Shown in pieces: positions 49,926-63,557 of a stretch of 64,000 nt of DNA. Within the stretch, counting starts at the first letter, position 1, and every line of letters starts with the position of its first letter. This DNA comes from Ligustrum vulgare (taxonomy: Eukaryota > Streptophyta > Magnoliopsida > Lamiales > Oleaceae): positions 38,920,497 through 38,984,496 of the forward strand of contig OY743176.1 in NCBI GenBank assembly GCA_963555705.1, given 5' to 3'. The position numbers and the translations under genes were made by a program. The notes beneath the pieces are model-generated. The model worked only from the letters and a program-made list of their open reading frames with translations, was not told where the DNA came from and did not search any database.

Positions 49926-51439
49926 GAGAATCTTACATATATGTTAAGAAGTAGATTAGATTGAAAACATGGCTTTGTAGTTGCAACTACAATAAAAAAT
50001 AGTAATTAAAAAGGAGAATCTCTCAGAATTTTTTCCAATAAGATATATTTAAGAGCATTACACAAAACTCATATCCATGATGATTCGGTAATTATTATTA
50101 AGGTTGTATCAACTCATTGAATTTTAGTTTTGCATATACTTTGATGAGTGTTAGTTTGATAGCGTGGGGTCAAATGAGTGACTTCGTGATGGCAATTTTT
50201 GAAAATATTATTCCGGTATTTAAATTTAACCACAGAAGTTATTTGCATAGGAGGAAAGTCGAAATTACACAAAGTTACCAGGTATTGTTAGACGTCTTTG
50301 ATATATGACATTAATTAAATAAAATTCAATAGTTTTAGGTGTAATCTTAAAAAATGAAGAAACATAGTGAGTTTAAATAATTATTTTTCTCTTTCTTTTC
50401 TGTTCGCAACTGAAAAATACATTACTGATTAGATAATTAATTCAGTATAACCGGGTTTGTTTTTTATAAGTTCTCGGATTAAGTCTATTATGTATATATT
50501 AACGTTTCCTCTAAGCGTCGAAATTCGAAATTCGTAAGAGGTTGACATGTACGGGATTCGCACATTGCATTAGCGTTCTTTGGAATTGTTTCTCTCTTAA
50601 TAAATTCTAGTCTTTGCATAACTTTTTGCATTTCAAGTTCACGGTAATCAATCATCTAAATTTTGTTAATTTTATATTTTAACATTTTTTTCTTTGTTTT
50701 TAAAGCAATTTAAGAATTTTCCAGGGAAATCTTGAAACGGATAAACCCTGAACTTTCTTTGTTATTTGCCATCAGTTTTCTTTTATGAATGATCATTTAC
50801 TATTTTTTTTTTCTATACAAAAATACCACTATTGCTGTTAATTTTCTATAATGAAAAATATACACAGTGACCAATTTAAATTTCATGTTTCGAAGTTAGG
50901 AAACTGACAATTTCTGTTAATTCTACTAATAAAATCTTTGAGATGTTAAGGTTCTCGATTTGTGATGGAAAATCCATCCCCGGTAATACTCGAGGTAACC
51001 TCCGACGAACAGGCCTGTTTTTGGAGACACTAGAAAAGATGGCTGTGACAGCGGCTGAGATGTTGAAGATAATTGTTTGTTGTCGACGTTATTGGCTGAT
51101 GTGGAGGCAAATGCAGATGATTCCGACGAAATACTGGATGTGACACATGGTATTCAAAACACTGAAGAATGACACATTCCCCGTTCGAACCCGTTTTGAA
51201 AATTCCGTCGACGATGATTGTATAATTTTGGATGGGAGCACGGATAAGCTGTTGGCAGTTGAAGCACATCATCTGTTAGTAGTCAAGTGCCTATTTATCA
51301 TTCCATGGTTTAGAATGTTACATAACGTTTCAGAAACTACAAATTCAAAAGAAAATATTTTAAAGCAAGCAGTTATAAACTCGTGTTATGAACAATCGTG
51401 CAATTTCTTGTTATTTTTGCAGAGGACAATATATATATA
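49926..51439 (+). repeat. Monomer M34 (1514 bp), hexamer position 1, second cycle
   Basis: Same five-part variant set as M28, including GAGATGTTAAGG and AAAGCAAGC. Confidence 0.95.
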
Positions 51440-52955
51440 GAGAATCTTACATATATGTTAAGAAGTAGATTAGATTGAAAACATGGCTTTGTAGTTGCAA
51501 CTACAATAAAAAATAGTAATTAAAAAGGAGAATCTCTCAGAATTTTTTCCAATAAGATATATTTAAGAGCATTACACAAAACTCATATCCATGATGATTC
51601 GGTAATTATTATTAAGGTTGTATCAACTCATTGAATTTTAGTTTTGCATATACTTTGATGAGTGTTAGTTTGATAGCGTGGGGTCAAATGAGTGACTTCG
51701 TGATGGCAATTTTTGAAAATATTATTCCGGTATTTAAATTTAACCACAGAAGTTATTTGCATAGGAGGAAAGTCGAAATTACACAAAGTTACCAGGTATT
51801 GTTAGACGTCTTTGATATATGACATTAATTAAATAAAATTCAATAGTTTTAGGTGTAATCTTAAAAAATGAAGAAACATAGTGAGTTTAAATAATTATTT
51901 TTCTCTTTCTTTTCTGTTCGCAACTGAAAAATACATTACTGATTAGATAATTAATTCAGTATAACCGGGTTTGTTTTTTATAAGTTCTCGGATTAAGTCT
52001 ATTATGTATATATTAACGTTTCCTCTAAGCGTCGAAATTCGAAATTCGTAAGAGGTTGACATGTACGGGATTCGCACATTGCATTAGCGTTCTTTGGAAT
52101 TGTTTCTCTCTTAATAAATTCTAGTCTTTGCATAACTTTTTGCATTTCAAGTTCACGGTAATCAATCATCTAAATTTTGTTAATTTTATATTTTAACATT
52201 TTTTTCTTTGTTTTTAAAGCAATTTAAGAATTTTCCAGGGAAATCTTGAAACGGATAAACCCTGAACTTTCTTTGTTATTTGCCATCAGTTTTCTTTTAT
52301 GAATGATCATTTACTATTTTTTTTTTTTCTATACAAAAATACCACTATTGCTGTTAATTTTCTATAATGAAAAATATACACAGTGACCAATTTAAATTTC
52401 ATGTTTCGAAGTTAGGAAACTGACAATTTCTGTTAATTCTACTAATAAAATCTTTGAGAAGTTAAGGTTCTCGATTTGTGATGGAAAATCCATCCCCGGT
52501 AATACTCGAGGTAACCTCCGACGAACAGGCCTGTTTTTGGAGACACTAGAAAAGATGGCTGTGACAGCGGCTGAGATGTTGAAGATAATTGTTTGTTGTC
52601 GACGTTATTGGCTGATGTGGAGGCAAATGCAGATGATTCCGACGAAATACTGGATGTGACACATGGTATTCAAAACACTGAAGAATGACACATTCCCCGT
52701 TCGAACCCGTTTTGAAAATTCCGTCGACGATGATTGTATAATTTTGGATGGGAGCACGGATAAGCTGTTGGCAGTTGAAGCACATCATCTGTTAGTAGTC
52801 AAGTGCCTATTTATCATTCCATGGTTTAGAATGTTACATAACGTTTCAGAAACTACAAATTCAAAAGAAAATATTTTAAAACAAGCAGTTATAAACTCGT
52901 GTTATGAACAATCGTGCAATTTCTTGTTATTTTTGCAGAGGCCAATATATATATA
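51440..52955 (+). repeat. Monomer M35 (1516 bp), hexamer position 2, second cycle
   Basis: As M29 with a 12-T tract. M41, six monomers later, has the same T12. Confidence 0.95.
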
Positions 52956-54470
52956 GAGAATCTTACATATATGTTAAGAAGTAGATTAGATTGAAAACGT
53001 GGCTTTGTAGTTGCAACTATAATAAAAAATAGTAATTAAAAAGGAGAATCTCTCAGAATTTTTTCCAATAAGATATATTTAAGAGCATTACACAAAACTC
53101 ATATCCATGATGATTCGGTAATTATTATTAAGGTTGTATCAACTCATTGAATTTTAGTTTTGCATATACTTTGATGAGTGTTAGTTTGGTAGCGTGGGGT
53201 CAAATGAGTGACTTCGTGATGGCAATTTTTGAAAATATTATTCCGGTATTTAAATTTAACCACAGAAGTTATTTGCATAGGAGGAAAGTCGAAATTACAC
53301 AAAGTTACCAGGTTTTGTTAGACGTGTTTGATATATGACAGTAATTAAATAAAATTCAATAGTTTTAGGTGTAATCTTAAAAAATGAAGAAACATAGTGA
53401 GTTTAAATAATTATTTTTCTCTTTCTTTTCTGTTCGCAACTGAAAAATACATTACTGATTAGATAATTAATTCAGTATAACCGGGTTTATTTTTTATAAG
53501 TTCTCGGATTAAGTCTATTATGTATATATTAACGTTTCCTCTAAGCGTCGAAATTCGAAATTCGTAAGAGGTTGACATGTACGGGATTCGCACATTGCAT
53601 TAGCGTTCTTTGGAATTGTTTCTCTCTTAATAAATTCTAGTCTTTGCATAACTTTTTGCATTTCAAGTTCACGGTAATCAATCATCTAAATTTTGTTAAT
53701 TTTATATTTTAACATTTTTTTCTTTGTTTTTAAAGCAATTTAAGAATTTTCCAGGGAAATCTTGAAACGGATAAACCCTGAACTTTCTTTGTTATTTGCC
53801 ATCAGTTTTCTTTTATGAATGATCATTTACTATTATTTTTTTTCTATACAAAAATACCACTATTGCTGTTAATTTTCTATAATGAAAAATATACACAGTG
53901 ACCAATTTAAATTTCATGTTTCGAAGTTAGGAAACTGACAATTTCTGTTAATTCTACTAATAAAATCTTTGAGAAGTTAAGGTTCTCGATTTGTGATGGA
54001 AAATCCATCCCCGGTAATACTCGAGGTAACCTCCGACGAACAGGCCTGTTTTTGGAGACACTAGAAAAGATGGCTGTGACAGCGGCTGAGATGTTGAAGA
54101 TAATTGTTTGTTGTCGACGTTATTGGCTGATGTGGAGGCAAATGCAGATGATTCCGACGAAATACTGGATGTGACACATGGTATTCAAAACACTGAAGAA
54201 TGACACATTCCCCGTTCGAACCCGTTTTGAAAATTCCGTCGACGATGATTGTATAATTTTGGATGGGAGCACGGATAAGCTGTTGGCAGTTGAAGCACAT
54301 CATCTGTTAGTAGTCAAGTGCCTATTTATCATTCCATGGTTTAGAATGTTACATAACGTTTCAGAAACTACAAATTCAAAAGAAAATATTTTAAAACAAG
54401 CAGTTATAAACTCGTGTTATGAACAATCGTGCAATTTCTTGTTATTTTTGCAGAGGCCAATATATATATA
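52956..54470 (+). repeat. Monomer M36 (1515 bp), hexamer position 3, second cycle
   Basis: As M30, with the T tract interrupted as TTATTTTTTTT. M42 has the same interruption. Confidence 0.95.
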
Positions 54471-55984
54471 GAGAATCTTACATATATGTTAAGAAGTAGA
54501 TTAGATTGAAAACGTGGCTTTGTAGTTGCAACTATAATAAAAAATAGTAATTAAAAAGGAGAATCTCTCAGAATTTTTTCCAATAAGATATATTTAAGAG
54601 CATTACACAAAACTCATATCCATGATGATTCGGTAATTATTATTAAGGTTGTATCAACTCATTGAATTTTAGTTTTGCATATACTTTGATGAGTGTTAGT
54701 TTGGTAGCGTGGGGTCAAATGAGTGACTTCGTGATGGCAATTTTTGAAAATATTATTCCGGTATTTAAATTTAACCACAGAAGTTATTTGCATAGGAGGA
54801 AAGTCGAAATTACACAAAGTTACCAGGTTTTGTTAGACGTGTTTGATATATGACAGTAATTAAATAAAATTCAATAGTTTTAGGTGTAATCTTAAAAAAT
54901 GAAGAAACATAGTGAGTTTAAATAATTATTTTTCTCTTTCTTTTCTGTTCGCAACTGAAAAATACATTACTGATTAGATAATTAATTCAGTATAACCGGG
55001 TTTATTTTTTATAAGTTCTCGGATTAAGTCTATTATGTATATATTAACGTTTCCTCTAAGCGTCGAAATTCGAAATTCGTAAGAGGTTGACATGTACGGG
55101 ATTCGCACATTGCATTAGCGTTCTTTGGAATTGTTTCTCTCTTAATAAATTCTAGTCTTTGCATAACTTTTTGCATTTCAAGTTCACGGTAATCAATCAT
55201 CTAAATTTTGTTAATTTTATATTTTAACATTTTTTTCTTTGTTTTTAAAGCAATTTAAGAATTTTCCAGGGAAATCTTGAAACGGATAAACCCTGAACTT
55301 TCTTTGTTATTTGCCATCAGTTTTCTTTTATGAATGATCATTTACTATTTTTTTTTTCTATACAAAAATACCACTATTGCTGTTAATTTTCTATAATGAA
55401 AAATATACACAGTGACCAATTTAAATTTCATGTTTCGAAGTTAGGAAACTGACAATTTCTGTTAATTCTACTAATAAAATCTTTGAGAAGTTAAGGTTCT
55501 CGATTTGTGATGGAAAATCCATCCCCGGTAATACTCGAGGTAACCTCCGACGAACAGGCCTGTTTTTGGAGACACTAGAAAAGATGGCTGTGACAGCGGC
55601 TGAGATGTTGAAGATAATTGTTTGTTGTCGACGTTATTGGCTGATGTGGAGGCAAATGCAGATGATTCCGACGAAATACTGGATGTGACACATGGTATTC
55701 AAAACACTGAAGAATGACACATTCCCCGTTCGAACCCGTTTTGAAAATTCCGTCGACGATGATTGTATAATTTTGGATGGGAGCACGGATAAGCTGTTGG
55801 CAGTTGAAGCACATCATCTGTTAGTAGTCAAGTGCCTATTTATCATTCCATGGTTTAGAATGTTACATAACGTTTCAGAAACTACAAATTCAAAAGAAAA
55901 TATTTTAAAACAAGCAGTTATAAACTCGTGTTATGAACAATCGTGCAATTTCTTGTTATTTTTGCAGAGGCCAATATATATATA
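54471..55984 (+). repeat. Monomer M37 (1514 bp), hexamer position 4, second cycle
   Basis: Same variant set as M31. Confidence 0.95.
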
Positions 55985-57498
55985 GAGAATCTTACATATA
56001 TGTTAAGAAGTAGATTAGATTGAAAACGTGGCTTTGTAGTTGCAACTATAATAAAAAATAGTAATTAAAAAGGAGAATCTCTCAGAATTTTTTCCAATAA
56101 GATATATTTAAGAGCATTACACAAAACTCATATCCATGATGATTCGGTAATTATTATTAAGGTTGTATCAACTCATTGAATTTTAGTTTTGCATATACTT
56201 TGATGAGTGTTAGTTTGGTAGCGTGGGGTCAAATGAGTGACTTCGTGATGGCAATTTTTGAAAATATTATTCCGGTATTTAAATTTAACCACAGAAGTTA
56301 TTTGCATAGGAGGAAAGTCGAAATTACACAAAGTTACCAGGTTTTGTTAGACGTGTTTGATATATGACAGTAATTAAATAAAATTCAATAGTTTTAGGTG
56401 TAATCTTAAAAAATGAAGAAACATAGTGAGTTTAAATAATTATTTTTCTCTTTCTTTTCTGTTCGCAACTGAAAAATACATTACTGATTAGATAATTAAT
56501 TCAGTATAACCGGGTTTATTTTTTATAAGTTCTCGGATTAAGTCTATTATGTATATATTAACGTTTCCTCTAAGCGTCGAAATTCGAAATTCGTAAGAGG
56601 TTGACATGTACGGGATTCGCACATTGCATTAGCGTTCTTTGGAATTGTTTCTCTCTTAATAAATTCTAGTCTTTGCATAACTTTTTGCATTTCAAGTTCA
56701 CGGTAATCAATCATCTAAATTTTGTTAATTTTATATTTTAACATTTTTTTCTTTGTTTTTAAAGCAATTTAAGAATTTTCCAGGGAAATCTTGAAACGGA
56801 TAAACCCTGAACTTTCTTTGTTATTTGCCATCAGTTTTCTTTTATGAATGATCATTTACTATTTTTTTTTTCTATACAAAAATACCACTATTGCTGTTAA
56901 TTTTCTATAATGAAAAATATACACAGTGACCAATTTAAATTTCATGTTTCGAAGTTAGGAAACTGACAATTTCTGTTAATTCTACTAATAAAATCTTTGA
57001 GAAGTTAAGGTTCTCGATTTGTGATGGAAAATCCATCCCCGGTAATACTCGAGGTAACCTCCGACGAACAGGCCTGTTTTTGGAGACACTAGAAAAGATG
57101 GCTGTGACAGCGGCTGAGATGTTGAAGATAATTGTTTGTTGTCGACGTTATTGGCTGATGTGGAGGCAAATGCAGATGATTCCGACGAAATACTGGATGT
57201 GACACATGGTATTCAAAACACTGAAGAATGACACATTCCCCGTTCGAACCCGTTTTGAAAATTCCGTCGACGATGATTGTATAATTTTGGATGGGAGCAC
57301 GGATAAGCTGTTGGCAGTTGAAGCACATCATCTGTTAGTAGTCAAGTGCCTATTTATCATTCCATGGTTTAGAATGTTACATAACGTTTCAGAAACTACA
57401 AATTCAAAAGAAAATATTTTAAAACAAGCAGTTATAAACTCGTGTTATGAACAATCGTGCAATTTCTTGTTATTTTTGCAGAGGCCAATATATATATA
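55985..57498 (+). repeat. Monomer M38 (1514 bp), hexamer position 5, second cycle
   Basis: Same variant set as M32. Confidence 0.95.
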
Positions 57499-59012
57499 GA
57501 GAATCTTACATATATGTTAAGAAGTAGATTAGATTGAAAACGTGGCTTTGTAGTTGCAACTATAATAAAAAATAGTAATTAAAAAGGAGAATCTCTCAGA
57601 ATTTTTTCCAATAAGATATATTTAAGAGCATTACACAAAACTCATATCCATGATGATTCGGTAATTATTATTAAGGTTGTATCAACTCATTGAATTTTAG
57701 TTTTGCATATACTTTGATGAGTGTTAGTTTGGTAGCGTGGGGTCAAATGAGTGACTTCGTGATGGCAATTTTTGAAAATATTATTCCGGTATTTAAATTT
57801 AACCACAGAAGTTATTTGCATAGGAGGAAAGTCGAAATTACACAAAGTTACCAGGTTTTGTTAGACGTGTTTGATATATGACAGTAATTAAATAAAATTC
57901 AATAGTTTTAGGTGTAATCTTAAAAAATGAAGAAACATAGTGAGTTTAAATAATTATTTTTCTCTTTCTTTTCTGTTCGCAACTGAAAAATACATTACTG
58001 ATTAGATAATTAATTCAGTATAACCGGGTTTATTTTTTATAAGTTCTCGGATTAAGTCTATTATGTATATATTAACGTTTCCTCTAAGCGTCGAAATTCG
58101 AAATTCGTAAGAGGTTGACATGTACGGGATTCGCACATTGCATTAGCGTTCTTTGGAATTGTTTCTCTCTTAATAAATTCTAGTCTTTGCATAACTTTTT
58201 GCATTTCAAGTTCACGGTAATCAATCATCTAAATTTTGTTAATTTTATATTTTAACATTTTTTTCTTTGTTTTTAAAGCAATTTAAGAATTTTCCAGGGA
58301 AATCTTGAAACGGATAAACCCTGAACTTTCTTTGTTATTTGCCATCAGTTTTCTTTTATGAATGATCATTTACTATTTTTTTTTTCTATACAAAAATACC
58401 ACTATTGCTGTTAATTTTCTATAATGAAAAATATACACAGTGACCAATTTAAATTTCATGTTTCGAAGTTAGGAAACTGACAATTTCTGTTAATTCTACT
58501 AATAAAATCTTTGAGAAGTTAAGGTTCTCGATTTGTGATGGAAAATCCATCCCCGGTAATACTCGAGGTAACCTCCGACGAACAGGCCTGTTTTTGGAGA
58601 CACTAGAAAAGATGGCTGTGACAGCGGCTGAGATGTTGAAGATAATTGTTTGTTGTCGACGTTATTGGCTGATGTGGAGGCAAATGCAGATGATTCCGAC
58701 GAAATACTGGATGTGACACATGGTATTCAAAACACTGAAGAATGACACATTCCCCGTTCGAACCCGTTTTGAAAATTCCGTCGACGATGATTGTATAATT
58801 TTGGATGGGAGCACGGATAAGCTGTTGGCAGTTGAAGCACATCATCTGTTAGTAGTCAAGTGCCTATTTATCATTCCATGGTTTAGAATGTTACATAACG
58901 TTTCAGAAACTACAAATTCAAAAGAAAATATTTTAAAACAAGCAGTTATAAACTCGTGTTATGAACAATCGTGCAATTTCTTGTTATTTTTGCAGAGGCC
59001 AATATATATATA
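57499..59012 (+). repeat. Monomer M39 (1514 bp), hexamer position 6, second cycle
   Basis: GGTAGCG type with a GAGGCC end, unlike M33. Confidence 0.95.
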
Positions 59013-60526
59013 GAGAATCTTACATATATGTTAAGAAGTAGATTAGATTGAAAACGTGGCTTTGTAGTTGCAACTATAATAAAAAATAGTAATTAAAAAG
59101 GAGAATCTCTCAGAATTTTTTCCAATAAGATATATTTAAGAGCATTACACAAAACTCATATCCACGATGATTCGGTAATTATTATTAAGGTTGTATCAAC
59201 TCATTGAATTTTAGTTTTGCATATACTTTGATGAGTGTTAGTTTGATAGCGTGGGGTCAAATGAGTGACTTCGTGATGGCAATTTTTGAAAATATTATTC
59301 CGGTATTTAAATTTAACCACAGAAGTTATTTGCATAGGAGGAAAGTCGAAATTACACAAAGTTACCAGGTTTTGTTAGACGTGTTTGATATATGACAGTA
59401 ATTAAATAAAATTCAATAGTTTTAGGTGTAATCTTAAAAAATGAAGAAACATAGTGAGTTTAAATAATTATTTTTCTCTTTCTTTTCTGTTCGCAACTGA
59501 AAAATACATTACTGATTAGATAATTAATTCAGTATAACCGGGTTTATTTTTTATAAGTTCTCGGATTAAGTCTATTATGTATATATTAACGTTTCCTCTA
59601 AGCGTCGAAATTCGAAATTCGTAAGAGGTTGACATGTACGGGATTCGCACATTGCATTAGCGTTCTTTGGAATTGTTTCTCTCTTAATAAATTCTAGTCT
59701 TTGCATAACTTTTTGCATTTCAAGTTCACGGTAATCAATCATCTAAATTTTGTTAATTTTATATTTTAACATTTTTTTCTTTGTTTTTAAAGCAATTTAA
59801 GAATTTTCCAGGGAAATCTTGAAACGGATAAACCCTGAACTTTCTTTGTTATTTGCCATCAGTTTTCTTTTATGAATGATCATTTACTATTTTTTTTTTC
59901 TATACAAAAATACCACTATTGCTGTTAATTTTCTATAATGAAAAATATACACAGTGACCAATTTAAATTTCATGTTTCGAAGTTAGGAAACTGACAATTT
60001 CTGTTAATTCTACTAATAAAATCTTTGAGAAGTTAAGGTTCTCGATTTGTGATGGAAAATCCATCCCCGGTAATACTCGAGGTAACCTCCGACGAACAGG
60101 CCTGTTTTTGGAGACACTAGAAAAGATGGCTGTGACAGCGGCTGAGATGTTGAAGATAATTGTTTGTTGTCGACGTTATTGGCTGATGTGGAGGCAAATG
60201 CAGATGATTCCGACGAAATACTGGATGTGACACATGGTATTCAAAACACTGAAGAATGACACATTCCCCGTTCGAACCCGTTTTGAAAATTCCGTCGACG
60301 ATGATTGTATAATTTTGGATGGGAGCACGGATAAGCTCTTGGCAGTTGAAGCACATCATCTGTTAGTAGTCAAGTGCCTATTTATCATTCCATGGTTTAG
60401 AATGTTACATAACGTTTCAGAAACTACAAATTCAAAAGAAAATATTTTAAAACAAGCAGTTATAAACTCGTGTTATGAACAATCGTGCAATTTCTTGTTA
60501 TTTTTGCAGAGGCCAATATATATATA
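59013..60526 (+). repeat. Monomer M40 (1514 bp)
   Basis: GATAGCG among GGTAGCG neighbours, TCCACGATG (otherwise only M6) and AAGCTCTTGG (shared with M42). Confidence 0.95.
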
Positions 60527-62042
60527 GAGAATCTTACATATATGTTAAGAAGTAGATTAGATTGAAAACGTGGCTTTGTAGTTGCAACTATAATAAAAAA
60601 TAGTAATTAAAAAGGAGAATCTCTCAGAATTTTTTCCAATAATATATATTTAAGAGCATTACACAAAACTCATATCCATGATGATTCGGTAATTATTATT
60701 AAGGTTGTATCAACTCATTGAATTTTAGTTTTGCATATACTTTGATGAGTGTTAGTTTGGTAGCGTGGGGTCAAATGAGTGACTTCGTGATGGCAATTTT
60801 TGAAAATATTATTCCGGTATTTAAATTTAACCACAGAAGTTATTTGCATAGGAGGAAAGTCGAAATTACACAAAGTTACCAGGTTTTGTTAGACGTGTTT
60901 GATATATGACAGTAATTAAATAAAATTCAATAGTTTTAGGTGTAATCTTAAAAAATGAAGAAACATAGTGAGTTTAAATAATTATTTTTCTCTTTCTTTT
61001 CTGTTCGCAACTGAAAAATACATTACTGATTAGATAATTAATTCAGTATAACCGGGTTTATTTTTTATAAGTTCTCGGATTAAGTCTATTATGTATATAT
61101 TAACGTTTCCTCTAAGCGTCGAAATTCGAAATTCGTAAGAGGTTGACATGTACGGGATTCGCACATTGCATTAGCGTTCTTTGGAATTGTTTCTCTCTTA
61201 ATAAATTCTAGTCTTTGCATAACTTTTTGCATTTCAAGTTCACGGTAATCAATCATCTAAATTTTGTTAATTTTATATTTTAACATTTTTTTCTTTGTTT
61301 TTAAAGCAATTTAAGAATTTTCCAGGGAAATCTTGAAACGGATAAACCCTGAACTTTCTTTGTTATTTGCCATCAGTTTTCTTTTATGAATGATCATTTA
61401 CTATTTTTTTTTTTTCTATACAAAAATACCACTATTGCTGTTAATTTTCTATAATGAAAAATATACACAGTGACCAATTTAAATTTCATGTTTCGAAGTT
61501 AGGAAACTGACAATTTCTGTTAATTCTACTAATAAAATCTTTGAGAAGTTAAGGTTCTCGATTTGTGATGGAAAATCCATCCCCGGTAATACTCGAGGTA
61601 ACCTCCGACGAACAGCCCTGTTTTTGGAGACACTAGAAAAGATGGCTGTGACAGCGGCTGAGATGTTGAAGATAATTGTTTGTTGTCGACGTTATTGGCT
61701 GATGTGGAGGCAAATGCAGATGATTCCGACGAAATACTGGATGTGACACATGGTATTCAAAACACTGAAGAATGACACATTCCCCGTTCGAACCCGTTTT
61801 GAAAATTCCGTCGACGATGATTGTATAATTTTGGATGGGAGCACGGATAAGCTGTTGGCAGTTGAAGCACATCATCTGTTAGTAGTCAAGTGCCTATTTA
61901 TCATTCCATGGTTTAGAATGTTACATAACGTTTCAGAAACTACAAATTCAAAAGAAAATATTTTAAAACAAGCAGTTATAAACTCGTGTTATGAACAATC
62001 GTGCAATTTCTTGTTATTTTTGCAGAGGCCAATATATATATA
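60527..62042 (+). repeat. Monomer M41 (1516 bp)
   Basis: GGTAGCG, T12 tract, private AATAATATAT and AACAGCCCTG. Confidence 0.95.
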
Positions 62043-63557
62043 GAGAATCTTACATATATGTTAAGAAGTAGATTAGATTGAAAACGTGGCTTTGTAGTTG
62101 CAACTATAATAAAAAATAGTAATTAAAAAGGAGAATCTCTCAGAATTTTTTCCAATAAGATATATTTAAGAGCATTACACAAAACTCATATCCATGATGA
62201 TTCGGTAATTATTATTAAGGTTGTATCAACTCATTGAATTTTAGTTTTGCATATACTTTGATGAGTGTTAGTTTGGTAGCGTGGGGTCAAATGAGTGACT
62301 TCGTGATGGCAATTTTTGAAAATATTATTCCGGTATTTAAATTTAACCACAGAAGTTATTTGCATAGGAGGAAAGTCGAAATTACACAAAGTTACCAGGT
62401 TTTGTTAGACGTGTTTGATATATGACAGTAATTAAATAAAATTCAATAGTTTTAGGTGTAATCTTAAAAAATGAAGAAACATAGTGAGTTTAAATAATTA
62501 TTTTTCTCTTTCTTTTCTGTTCGCAACTGAAAAATACATTACTGATTAGATAATTAATTCAGTATAACCGGGTTTATTTTTTATAAGTTCTCGGATTAAG
62601 TCTATTATGTATATATTAACGTTTCCTCTAAGCGTCGAAATTCGAAATTCGTAAGAGGTTGACATGTACGGGATTCGCACATTGCATTAGCGTTCTTTGG
62701 AATTGTTTCTCTCTTAATAAATTCTAGTCTTTGCATAACTTTTTGCATTTCAAGTTCACGGTAATCAATCATCTAAATTTTGTTAATTTTATATTTTAAC
62801 ATTTTTTTCTTTGTTTTTAAAGCAATTTAAGAATTTTCCAGGGAAATCTTGAAACGGATAAACCCTGAACTTTCTTTGTTATTTGCCATCAGTTTTCTTT
62901 TATGAATGATCATTTACTATTATTTTTTTTCTATACAAAAATACCACTATTGCTGTTAATTTTCTATAATGAAAAATATACACAGTGACCAATTTAAATT
63001 TCATGTTTCGAAGTTAGGAAACTGACAATTTCTGTTAATTCTACTAATAAAATCTTTGAGAAGTTAAGGTTCTCGATTTGTGATGGAAAATCCATCCCCG
63101 GTAATACTCGAGGTAACCTCCGACGAACAGGCCTGTTTTTGGAGACACTAGAAAAGATGGCTGTGATAGCGGCTGAGATGTTGAAGATAATTGTTTGTTG
63201 TCGACGTTATTGGCTGATGTGGAGGCAAATGCAGATGATTCCGACGAAATACTGGATGTGACACATGGTATTCAAAACACTGAAGAATGACACATTCCCC
63301 GTTCGAACCCGTTTTGAAAATTCCGTCGACGATGATTGTATAATTTTGGATGGGAGCACGGATAAGCTCTTGGCAGTTGAAGCACATCATCTGTTAGTAG
63401 TCAAGTGCCTATTTATCATTCCATGGTTTAGAATGTTACATAACGTTTCAGAAACTACAAATTCAAAAGAAAATATTTTAAAACAAGCAGTTATAAACTC
63501 GTGTTATGAACAATCGTGCAATTTCTTGTTATTTTTGCAGAGGCCAATATATATATA
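62043..63557 (+). repeat. Monomer M42 (1515 bp)
   Basis: GGTAGCG, TTATTTTTTTT tract, AAGCTCTTGG, private GTGATAGCGG. Confidence 0.95.

Larger units (their letters stand above)
40842..59012 (+). repeat. Hexameric higher-order repeat of 9084 bp, M28-M33 and M34-M39
   Basis: M28 and M34 share AAACATGGC, CAGGTATTG, GACGTCTTT, GAGATGTTAAGG, AAAGCAAGC and a GAGGAC end, exactly 9084 bp apart. M29 and M35 share AAACATGGC and CAGGTATTG. M30-M32 and M36-M38 are all the I-to-V, GTTTATT type. The only differences noticed are T-tract length (M35, M36) and the end of the sixth monomer (M33 GAGGAC, M39 GAGGCC). Since M27 also ends GAGGAC and has the M33-like core, the duplicated segment probably starts inside M27 and ends inside M33. 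Confidence 0.9.
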
